Shown here in pieces: positions 1 to 9,894 of a DNA stretch of 64,000 nt. The stretch is from Oscheius tipulae (taxonomy: Eukaryota > Nematoda > Chromadorea > Rhabditida > Rhabditidae). Position numbers and translations under genes: made by a program. Below the pieces are notes generated by a model. It made no database searches. It was not told where the DNA came from and saw nothing but the letters and a program-made list of their open reading frames with translations. The DNA lies in the NCBI GenBank assembly GCA_037178975.1, contig JASJZH010000006.1:7998001-8062000 (forward strand). The letters run 5' to 3'. Every line of letters starts with the position of its first letter. Position 1 is the stretch's first letter.

Positions 1-2400
1 TGCCGTCTCTTGATTTTTTATCAAATTGTGAATGGATAAGAGCTGCCGCTCGTCCATTTCTGCAAAGGAAGAGAAGGCGCTGAAAAATGCTGTTAAGATA
101 AAGAAAACGGCAGGAGGAAGAGATGCGTAGGTGCGATGATGTCGTGGCTTTCGCAATCATATAACTTGGCGCCGAAAACGGGAGGTAGGATAGACTGGCT
201 GATCATAACAATGACTCATCTCCAAAATATACAAATAACCGATAATCGGTTTTCCAGGAAAAGGAGTTTGTGCAGGAACAAAGTTCGCCCAAATATCAGG
301 AGGGAAACGGTGGCCGATTTTGTTTACCGAGTTGCCTGATGATCAAGTAGCATGAGGCAGAGAAACAAGCGAAATAAATGGGACTGAGGCGAAGGGCAGC
401 CTCGCGCTTTTCCTCTATTAGGAAGTGAACGAAAGCGTTTAGTTTAATGGCAGATTGCGATCATGAGACCGGGATTTTGATTTAAACTGCCCTCTCCCGG
501 GGCGTGAGAGACATGTTTCGAGTAGGGGGAAGCCCTTGTCACGAGGCTTGTGTTTTAAAAAGGCGCGAGAGAGACGGACTAAGGAATCGTGGGAAAGGTT
601 GGAGGAGAAATAATTGAAAAAGAGACGAACAGGAATGCGATTGGGATGATGAAAGGAAGCAGCGGTTCGTCAATTCGTCAAGCCGACCAGAAATGGCCTG
701 TTGCATCTATAAAGCTGGGTAGAAATTTGTAAACAAAGCAAATATGACGCGATAGATACCCCAAACTAGAAAGATGTCTGATGCGAACCGCGAATGCTTT
801 TAAGTTCATCATTGTGTCACTTCTCGTATTCCAGAATTGTCAAAATATGCAGAAGATTGCAAAAAATCAAGGGTTCTAACTCACCAGGTAATCTAGGCTC
901 GTTCGAAAGTGCGGCATAAAATGCGGAAACGATGCGGTCAGCTGACCTTCACATGACCGAGGGGCTCTGAGGTCTGGGCTGTGCCACCGCAACCGCAATT
1001 GGATGTGTCAACATTCCAGAGGCTATCATTTCTCAACAATGAGAATCTGACGTCTTAATTACCGAAAAAATCTAAAGGGGAAACGTCTTGCAGGATCAAG
1101 GACGGGGGAGCAGGATACTGAGTCAGCGGTGAGTAAATTCAAACGGCTTTTGGGAAAACGCAGTCGTCTCGAGATCGGTTTCAAAGATTTTGAAGACATC
1201 GATAACCATTGTATGTGCATAAATTCTATGAAAATAGCACAGGGTAAGCGCGCAAAAAGGTAAAGTTATAGATAATGCATTAACTATGTCTAACTGCCGC
1301 TCTCGACTTGGCACTTCCTATGCAAAAAAAGTGGGTTGATCCTATTTTTAGGGTTAACATGGTCTCCAATTGCAAAAAAGCAGATAAGAAAATCTAAAAA
1401 GGAGAGTTTCGTAAACATTAAAACGTTGTGAAAGAATAACAAAGCAATGGGCGTCGCTGGAAATTGCTGGTGCGATTGCGTACATTAAATATTTGCCGAG
1501 CAGCTAGCACTGTGAGTTGTACTTTGAACAAAGCGTTTTGAGAATCAAAAACAAACATTTTGAAGATTGGACCATGGTTGACCACTTCGGTCGAGAAAGG
1601 ATAATGGTTACTGGGATCGATAGAAAATATTTGCAGCCATAAGGGTATGTTTTTCATTACTTGTTGCGCTTCAGACGGAACACTTGCATTTGTTTATTGT
1701 CTCGTGAGATATTTTTGAAGTACATTAGTGTACAAGTTCGGAATCTTTATTGCACTATCATATTTGAAACGTTTGTTCTCTGATCAGGCAGCCAAATCTT
1801 TTTCTCCACGGGCTTAATCTTGTGCTAAACTGACAGATTGGTGTGGTTTGCACCGATTGCTTACCAAACCGACGAAATTGGTTATAACTAGTCTGTGTGG
1901 TGTGTAAGGTGCGATATAAGCACAGGCTGCAAACAGAAACAGGCCCAAGCCACAAAGAATTATCATGTTCAAGAGATCTGAAAGTGCTTGTTGTACAGAA
2001 GAAAAGTGAGGACAAGACCTGTGCGATAGGAACCAGTCATTATAAGAAATATGATTTAAGGAACGAGAATCCCGCATCCGATGAACACGACAGTTACCTA
2101 AAGTTGTTTTGTGTACTAGTTACAAACCGTGCAAAAGGTCTGTTCTTCATCCTTAATCCATCAAAATCAAAAAATGGCGGACTTGCCTGGCGCGCTGTTT
2201 GCAGACCTGCACTGTGTTTACAAAAAAGATCTTCAGGCACAGCTTTTACTAAATTCTAATGTGCACTTGGAGTTCGAACCTTCGTTGTGAGGCTGGTAGT
2301 CAGTGATGTTATCAGCTCTTTCACTTACATTTGTGATAGTGTTACATGAAAACCGAAAATGTTAAAAGCTTTGGTTGGCTCTGCGGCTGGTGATTTTGGA
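1..2400. other. Non-coding stretch, no gene seen
   Basis: Both strands give only short open frames without a recognisable domain, signal peptide or consistent exon chain. The longest plus frame (1897-2259) has ordinary composition and no family resemblance. I see no repeat structure here that I can define. Confidence 0.5.
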
Positions 2401-2411
2401 TAACTCACTGA

Positions 2412-2510
2412 AGCGGCCCGTCTGTGACGGCCGCGTCGGAATCGAACCCTGGCTATGACCGTAAGATCGGTAATTAGCTGACTTATAAGCCATGCCCGCT
2501 CCGAGAACCC
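2412..2510 (-). repeat. tRNA-like SINE head (second family)
   Basis: Read on the minus strand, this has a perfect RNA polymerase III B-box (GGGTTCGATTCC) about 50 nt downstream of an A-box-like GGCTTATAAGTCAG, in a GC-rich context. The spacing is that of a tRNA, but the arms do not close into a good acceptor stem, so a functional tRNA gene is unlikely. A tRNA-derived SINE head is the best reading. The copy differs in sequence from the SINE pair at 2858 and 51420. No second copy was seen in this window. Confidence 0.45.
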
Positions 2511-2857
2511 TCATTTTGGGTAGGATTCAGGATCAAACGCAGGTCACTTCGGGGGCTGAACCGAATATTTTGGAGAACGTTTGCTTACCAACTACCACAT
2601 TAATGACAACAGCAAACTGATAAACTGGTGGTACTTTTAAAGTTGAGAGAATATTTTCAAAGGCCACTGCGATATAAGGCAAATATCCTACCGGCATTGC
2701 AAAAATTGTGATGTACATAAACATTATAAGGGCTCTAAAAAGCGGTTAAACATCAGTTTTAATGAAGAACAGCTACAGAACAGGAAATTGTACAAGGAAT
2801 AACAGCTTAAATTGCTTTACTCGAACGGTAATGGAGCAGTTTGTGCAATTTTTGAAC

Positions 2858-3122
2858 AAAGGTAAAGTAAAGTTTCGAATCAACGGCAGAGATTCTTGGA
2901 GAGATCTGTGAATCAAGCTCCTGTGGGGTCTTGCGACGCCCACCGTTGCGGAGGCTTCCCGTGGGCCCAGGTCGGGGAGACCGCCCAAACTTTTTCGCCT
3001 TCATAGCGAGCTACTACCAGCTTATCGACCTCGGGAGCATGAAGGCCTTGGTTGAGCCACGGCGAGGATCGAACTTGTGATGCTTTTGTTAGCGCTGGCG
3101 CCACCTGCCACTGCGCCGACCT
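2858..3122 (-). repeat. tRNA-derived SINE-like element, copy 1
   Basis: On the minus strand the element starts with an A-box-like GGCGCAGTGGCAGG, followed by a B-box (AAGTTCGATCCTCG, near 3060-3076). A conserved body follows, ending in a run of TTTACC-type units near 2858-2875. The same body occurs at 51420-51745 with many substitutions, which establishes it as a dispersed repeat. The minus-strand open frames across it are incidental. The degree of divergence suggests an old family. Confidence 0.65.
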
Positions 3123-3149
3123 GCCTAGGGGGAGCAGCAACTATTATGA

Positions 3150-4830
3150 ACTCGGCTCCCAATTAAGAGCTTTTAAAAAATTGAGTTTGAACAGAATAGT
3201 CCACCCGTCTTCAGTATCAAAACAAGCTGCAGAAAAACCTAATTGATGCTAAGAGAACGTGTCTATAGGCTGATTTGATTCCAGTATTTGGGAAAAATCG
3301 CTGACTAATGACAGTGTAGTCTCCGCTCGTATCTTCCCTTGAACTCAAAGGAGGAAGACCAACGTGTCTATGATAGCTAGATTCATTTTAAAGCGCTTGA
3401 TAGAGTAATTACTAGCATGATCGCAGTAAAACGCCGGAAATCAAGCCTGCGGCATCTCTTTCCAGTTTTCAACAGCATCACGTCTTATTGCTAACTAGAA
3501 CTGCGGAGAGGCACGTCTTCTGGGTTTACCGTTCAATTCGGGATTCCCTGTGTGTATTACAGTTTAAAACGACTGTCTTTACTCGAACCATTTTCAAAGA
3601 TTTGATGCCAAAGAAGCTCTTGTCTATCAATCTCTTTGAGCTTCGTCTGACCCACGCAATTAATCGGCAGACACGGTGTGTAGTTCATCCGAGGAGCCTT
3701 ACAGCAAACTTCAAAACTGCCCGCGAATTGAATAACTACCCGTATCATTTTCTAACAAAAGACAACTATTATGCTCTAAACATGAACCTTTGAGATAAAC
3801 TGAAACTTACACAGTAAAATATATCCTATCAAAATCCTGAAGTTCTTGCTCTTATGTCGTGGAGACCGGATTATGAGAAGATATAGGCATAGAGCAGTTA
3901 CGCAAAACATGATCACAAACAATATTTGTATATTCTCGGTTAAAAACTTGGTGTTTATCTTACCTTCAATCCTATTTAGTAATATAGTGGTTCGGGATCA
4001 AAATGAGGGTTTAAGAGACCGCCACTGTCCATGTAGAGCGGCAAGAAACTGAAGACTTACTTCAACCGTGCCGGGCAATTACGACAAAAGTTGGAAAGCA
4101 GCTGTATTTTTACTTACCAAAGAGGCCAGCTACTCCAAATGTTTGCCAACTGCATAATAAGCAACTAAGACAGACGATAATTGAACTCGTTGCAATTTCC
4201 TATTCTTTTTTCCGTTTGTCTAATATGACAATCCGTTCATGCTCATTGATGTTCTTGGCCCAGCTTGATTATTTTTAGATTTACTTTTTATTATATACTT
4301 TTAAAATCATGACTTAATTGACATGATCGTTGTTCCCATGTTCCAATTAAAATGCACAAGATAGTTCTTGTCAAACTGAAGACATCCGCAGAATTGCTGT
4401 AATCTTTTTATAACTCAATTTCAGAATTTCTAAATCCGTATTTTCCTCGCTTACTAGTATACTCGACGACTGACTTCTCTCTGGCAAAGAATTGCGATCA
4501 GCAAAATCACAGAGTTTCATGATCAGCAGATCTGAAAAGGATGCTGGAACGATTCGATCTAGTAGTAAAAAAAATAAATTAAAGCATACTTGGAAGGTCT
4601 TAGATCTCTGTGTGATGATTCATAGCTTTAACTATTTGCATAATCCAGTTCACTTGTACATCACGTTCAATGTTAGCTTCATTTCTTTTGATAACTAAAA
4701 TATGTTAGTACCAGCAACCGAAGACAGCTTATTAACATCCACCTATTGGGTTCTAAGTGGTATAATGTTGTAGAGCTCGATGCGTACAATAACGAGTTGA
4801 ATAAAGATCCAATTAAAAAAAAGCAGCTTA
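3150..4830. other. Intergenic, AT-rich, no gene seen
   Basis: Only short frames occur on either strand (for example 3488-3793 plus), none with domain features or plausible splice partners. The end of the stretch (4747-4812) contains one copy of a peptide-coding motif shared with the Helitron region near 6.6 kb, described separately. Confidence 0.45.
4747..4812 (+). repeat. Inverted copy of a transposon-coding segment
   Basis: One plus-strand frame reads SKWYNVVELDAYNNELNK. The minus strand at about 6585-6660 encodes SKWYNFVELDEYNNEFNK, so the same protein segment is present twice in opposite orientation about 1.8 kb apart. Nucleotide and peptide similarity are both kept, which implies descent from a coding sequence. 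The second copy lies just upstream of the Helitron helicase fragment, so a mobile-element origin is likely. I do not recognise the peptide family. Confidence 0.45.
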
Positions 4831-4835
4831 TCCCT

Positions 4836-4978
4836 ATCCGCCTATGCCTATCGCTAATTTTGACTCAAACAGACGAGGGCGGCTGCTACCCAGTTATCCT
4901 GCTGTACTGAAATGCTGTACTTCGGCAGCCGCCCTCGCTGCTTGTTTGAGTCAAAATTAGCGATAGGCGTAGGCGGAT
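4836..4978. repeat. Foldback (long hairpin) repeat
   Basis: The arm at 4836-4886 is complementary, with few mismatches and a small indel, to the arm at 4925-4978. About 38 nt separate them. A third partial copy of the GCAGCCGCCCTCGCTG core lies at about 5077-5095. A transcript would form a stem of roughly 50 bp. The region contains a minus-strand open frame (4854-5162) with a repeated QRGRLPK peptide, most likely a by-product of the repeats. Confidence 0.7.
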
Positions 4979-5129
4979 GTAGAGATAGGTACATAGGGAT
5001 AGGCTGCTGTACTGAAATTGGGGATTTCGGATGTTCCAAGGCGGCTGAACCATACGCGCTCTGGCTTGCTGCCTTTGGCAGCCGCCCTCGCTGTCTGTTT
5101 ATATCAACAGTAGCGAAAAAAATGTAAAA

Positions 5130-6002
5130 AAAAATTCTTGCTCGTCGCAACAAAAATGTCATTGACTTTTTTTTTAGCCAGCTTTGGCTTTTCTTCGTCT
5201 TTTTCTTTTTATTCTTATTAATTTCTTTGTAACAAGTTAGTTTCTAAACTGGCCGTAAGATGCTTTATGTAAAACGTCGCTTTGGTAAGCAAAAATGGTG
5301 AAAAAACTATAGATTGTGGTGTATTTGAACCTAACTCTCATACAAAAGCCGTATTTTGCAAATTTTGACTATTTTGGCTGTTTTTGGAGTAATATAATAT
5401 CTCTGGTTCTCATTCTTTGGTAATCAAGACTGAAAATAACTTTGGGTCAAGTATAGTAGTTGAAAATAAAAAAACAGTTGAAAATCGCTAGTTTTGTTGT
5501 AGTAAAGGTTTTCTCTATAGTTTTCTAATGATTCTCGCCTTATTCAATACCTTTCTTTTGTATTTGTTATGTTGTGTTGCAAAATAACATCGGAGAACAA
5601 AGAAGAGAGTAAGCAGTTCCTTTTTTCTCAAGATAAATGTCTAATTTTCAGGAGAACCCGTTCCCCACACGGGAACAACAATTGGAATGCCCGCTCGCCC
5701 CCCGAGCGGAGAATAAGTTTCGGGATGAGAAGATATGTGAGGGAGGCCATTCGTGCCGTCTATGGGGAAGGACGGGGCCAGGACAAAAAGCGATTACATC
5801 AAGTAGTTTTTTTTTTCTGTCTGATGCCTGCTTTTGACTGTTTCTTTTTCGCACGAAAAAGTCAAAATTCAGCAAATCAACCAATCTTTTGCCAAACAAA
5901 AACACTCAGAAATTTCTGTAATTTCAACTTAAATTTCCAAAAGATCAGATTTCGTTGTAGATTTATGCCAATAAAAACTAAACTTAATCAGTAACCGCAT
6001 TT
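5130..6002. other. Degenerate mobile-element interior
   Basis: A 30-40 nt segment at about 5138-5170 (containing GTCGCAACAAAAATGTCATTGAC) recurs as a direct, slightly diverged copy at 6518-6556. A plus frame at 5569-5994 and a minus frame at 5648-5905 are open but unrecognised. Position between the foldback and the helicase fragments suggests decayed transposon sequence rather than host gene. Confidence 0.35.
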
Positions 6003-6498
6003 CTATGAACAGCATAAATGGTTGTTAGGTTTTTCCGAGTTGGCAAAATAGACCTTGATGTCTTCGGTTTTTCGAACTCTACTGAGCGCAACATATAACT
6101 GGCCGTAGGCAAAAAAAAAGCTATAAAAGGCTTATTTTCTAATGATAATTCTAGTTGAGATCTTCAAAAAAGATCGAAAAGCGTACTGCCAGCGTACGAA
6201 TGCTAACTCTCGTGACGGAGCGCTCGTAGACATTCGCATTCTGTGTAGGATGATGGGATCATGTTTTTTGTGAGAAACCGAATCGTTTGTCACTGGATTG
6301 GCGAGAATAATCTTGAAAACGATATTTTAGTTCATAAAATCTTTAAAAAAAACTACTGATTACCAAAGAATGATTAGTCTAGTTCCGTTTACAATCCTTG
6401 CAGACATTAAAGTTAACTAAAAGAATGTCCACAGCTCCAGCTTTTAGACGAAGATTATGCAAAGGCATTCCAGAGGGGGTAATTGTATTGTAGATGTC
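6003..6498 (-). pseudogene. Helitron/PIF1-type helicase C-terminal relic
   Basis: Two minus-strand fragments match the end of Helitron-encoded PIF1 helicases, in the right order. Around 6384-6498 the frame reads TPSGMPLHNLRLKAGA, the segment before the last helicase motif in many Helitrons. Around 6003-6113 it reads AYGQLYVALSRVRKTEDIKV, helicase motif VI, followed by a natural-looking stop. Between them the frame is interrupted by stops and shifts (6114-6380), although weak similarity persists. This is a dead autonomous element fragment. No CTRR end with a 3' hairpin was located with confidence. Confidence 0.75.
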
Positions 6499-6719
6499 TG
6501 AAAGTACGTTAAAAAAAACAAATTCTTGCTTGTCGCAACAACGAAAATGTCATTGACGCGCTTTTGCGTGCTTTTTCAAATTTTGGCGGGAAATTCTTTG
6601 TTGAACTCGTTATTGTACTCGTCGAGCTCTACAAAATTATACCACTTAGAACACGAAATTCGACAAAAAAGCACCCCGATTTTTGGGAAGTTTTACCCGT
6701 CGCGCCTCGGCTAGTGAGT

Positions 6720-8290
6720 ATTTTCGAGTATTATTGGTATGTATCGATAACACTCGTTGAGTACTACCTACATATACCATTCATAAGGTCTGGGTCGGAA
6801 AAAAGTACACATGCACATTGGCATTTCTACCTATATAATTATATAACAGTTAGTATGTATCCGTGTTTTAATATGAATTGTTTTAGTCTAGGTGGAAAAT
6901 TAAAACACTTAGAAAGCTCGGCGATAGTTTGAAATGTTGTAATTTCACATCTCTTTTCTGATTGTCTAATATGACGCTCATTGATGCTTATTTTATGACC
7001 CCCGAATGGCTCGGTACACCTGCTGATATTAGCTATGATCGGCTTCCCAAATAATTGCACAATAGAGCTATTAGGTGGAGTGATCCTAGAGGAAGAGCAT
7101 GCAGAACATCAAGGTGGGTCGTGATAAAGTAGTTTTCCTAAACTGCGAGGAAAGTTCTCTAAAGTGACGACAGTTTTGAACGTTTCTAGATACTGTGGAG
7201 GAGAAGTATTTCGTAACTACTCTAGTAGACATCTGATTTCTTTGTAAACTGGAGGCTGCAATAACATGAGAATGGCAGTGAAATGTTCCTGATTCGTCTT
7301 CTGTTTGTTTGCCAATAGGAGAAAATATCGGCTGCCTACATGTTACCGTGTTCCTCAGTGCAGACAGCTTCACAACGATAGACGACTCTCCGCTTTCCAG
7401 GCGACCCAGCCGCCTCTAAATTCTGTTGCAGTTGACATTGTACTCTTATCTACTCGTTTAGTTACCACTTTATTTCTATAGTCCCTCATTTCACAGCTTG
7501 GTTACTAAATCTGTACGTTGTCTTCCGGACTGAACTTGAAAATCTTCCAACGTGATTCCTAATTTGACTGGTACGAATCATACAGCTTTTGAGGACTTTC
7601 AAGGTCAACTTTTGCAAACTCTTTGACAGCGGTTTGGGTAGGAGCAGGAGTTATCCAAAAGCTTGCAAATGTCTCCCAGGGGTTCTTTTGACCAACAACT
7701 ACGAAAGTCTTTTGGCAAGCTCATTATGCCGACTCTCTCTGTTACACCTTAAGGCGGCACCCTAATTGTAAATCACGAGAGTCTATTGTGGGCTCCATAA
7801 AAATATCAATCGCCCAGGTTGACCTTTGTTATGGACACCTCTCGCGCGACAAAACATATGGCGCCGTCGAGATTCATAATATTGTCACCAAGACTCAACT
7901 AATTTATTTAAGACTACGGATAGTGAAACACAAAAGTCCCACCGAAAAGGAGGTTATGATGGGCATCAGCGTTTAATTACAGTGAGACCAGCTAAATGGC
8001 GACTTTTTGCTAAAGCAGTGGCCACCGCGAAGGGGAGGGAATCCTAAACAAGTGTATAAAACGGAAAAGGGGCACAAATGGGGATGGAGATGATAGGTAA
8101 CCCTGAGACGGAAGCGATAGACAGTAGGAAATAGCTACAAGGAACACGACACGTATAAAGCAACAACAGCGGGAGTTGACGGATATGATAAAAGTGGGTA
8201 CATAGTGAAGGAACAAGTATTTAGTTTAGGGAGTCTATATGGCTCTATGAAATGACACATTGAATCGAATTCAACACTGTTTTGAAGGGG
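6720..8290. other. Intergenic, downstream of the homeobox gene
   Basis: No coding feature can be supported here. Short frames on both strands lack domains and splice logic. The part adjoining 8290 would include the 3' untranslated region of the minus-strand homeobox gene. Confidence 0.45.
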
Positions 8291-9894
8291 CTACCATTGT
8301 GGATAGCCAAAGCCGAGAAAAGACTTGTTCGGATCCGTTTGAGCCACTACAGCTGCAGCCGCGATTGCACTAGCTTGAGCGAACTTGACCTTTTCCACCT
8401 CGGCCTCCTGTAGTCGTTTCGATTTCGCCCTTCGGTTCTGAAAACTCATAATGTAGACAGCAGTTTAAAGTGTGTCTTGTTGAAGAATTTCACCTTCAAC
8501 ATTAGCAGCAGGGGGTCCCTTTCGCCATTTATCACCTGATTAGCTGATGCCAATGTACACTTCTACCCTGTTTTTGATTACGTAGTCATATTATTGCGGA
8601 GAGAGTTTTGAGCGACCAAGCTGATGATGGTGCTTAGGCGCCATAGTAAATCAGCGTGCTTGCAGATGTGAACGAGGAGACTATGTGACAATGAGGGATG
8701 ACCAGATTATTAGACGGGGATGATGATAGTCTCGTAAAAACGATTAGCACGTTGTCTCTATACAAAAGACCATTGACCATATCATTTGCTCGTCCCTGAT
8801 GACAGAACAATAGGAAGAGTTGAGGGCATTTTCCATCTGGCGACGCTCACCACCTACCTCGAGACCGGAACCAGTACCCAGGCTGGTTGAGCGGCGATCT
8901 TTACGTAATTATTGTTTGAAGGTCAATTATGTGAGGAATCGCTATCATCTGCCACTGGCGGGCGCGAAATTCGAGACAAAGCTATCTCCTTGAGGAATAC
9001 TGTAGCACCTGGCCCGGGTTCTCGCAAATGAAATCACGCAATGTGGAGGCATTCCAACGCACATGTCGAGTCTCTTTGTTCGATTGGGAGAATCATTATC
9101 TTCCGGTCGTTGAAACTTTTAATTGATCAAAAAGATCTAGTCGCTTATAATAGTAGTCTTATAAAGATCGTAAATGTGTTGCGCGTGGCTATGAGCGCGT
9201 GTGCCGAGATTCTTGTCTCCCGACACGCTCTATTATAATTACAGTCTACGCGAAGTTATGATCTTCACACATCCCGACAGGATCAAGGACATACCTGGAA
9301 CCATATCTTGACTTGGGTCTCTGTCAGTTGAAGGGAGTTGCTGAACTCGGCTCGTTCAGCTATGCTCAAGTACTGCTTCAGTTGGAACTTTTTCTCCAAG
9401 GACAAAAGTTGTTGGGTACTGAACGGTGTCCTCGGTTTTCTGTTGTTTTTGTGTTTCCGGAGCATACACTTGTTCAGGCCCATTTGGAGCTTGGCTTCTT
9501 CTGACGCTACAAAAGAAGTATGTCAGACAATGAAAATGACTTACTGGGTGTGTCGCAATGGGAGCCAGGTGTTGCATTTATCCAGCTGATCTGGGAAGGG
9601 ATGGACTGTGGAGAGGAGCCAGAGGACTCGGGAGAACTTTCAGGGACGGGAACTGATAGCCTACAAATTTGGTTTGGTTGGAAACAAGAAAAGCTACCGT
9701 GACTGTCCGAAGAACAGGAGGGAAGGGTCAAAAGGACTTCCAAATTTTAAAGGATACGGCGCAATTGGTATCAACCTTGTTTCTGGAGGTGTCATAGGTG
9801 AGATTGGCGTCGGTTTCGCCACTTCTAGCCTCGGCTCCAGGATTCTGTCCACACTGAACAGTGAGGGCCGTTTCTGTGTTTCCATTGAAACCAT
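8291..9894 (-). CDS. vab-15: Msx-class homeobox transcription factor (VAB-15-like)
   Basis: Predicted four exons: 9894-9698, 9660-9545, 9506-9295 and 8437-8291. They join in frame to 223 residues. The homeodomain is split by an 857-nt intron between WFQ and NRR, inside helix 3. It reads [20 protein letters not shown], then QKYLS-type helix 2 text, KIWFQ and [13 protein letters not shown], which are hallmarks of Msx proteins (muscle segment homeobox; C. elegans VAB-15, a neuronal and touch-cell developmental regulator). The N-terminus is Pro/Ser-rich and disordered; the C-terminus is Ala-rich and ends FLGFGYPQW. The protein would act in the nucleus on TAATT-type sites. The start follows a TTTTCCAG acceptor, so a 5' untranslated exon or trans-splicing upstream is expected. 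Identification of the homeodomain is firm; the first intron (37 nt) is inferred from frame. Confidence 0.9.

Noticed and set aside
2773-3140. Several overlapping minus-strand frames
   Set aside because: They coincide with the SINE body, whose GC-rich sequence keeps several frames open at once.
4854-5162. Open frame of 102 residues on the minus strand
   Set aside because: It is produced by the repeated foldback units and has no start context or domain.
5569-5994. Plus-strand frame of 141 residues as a host gene
   Set aside because: No domain, surrounded by transposon relics; kept only as degenerate element interior.
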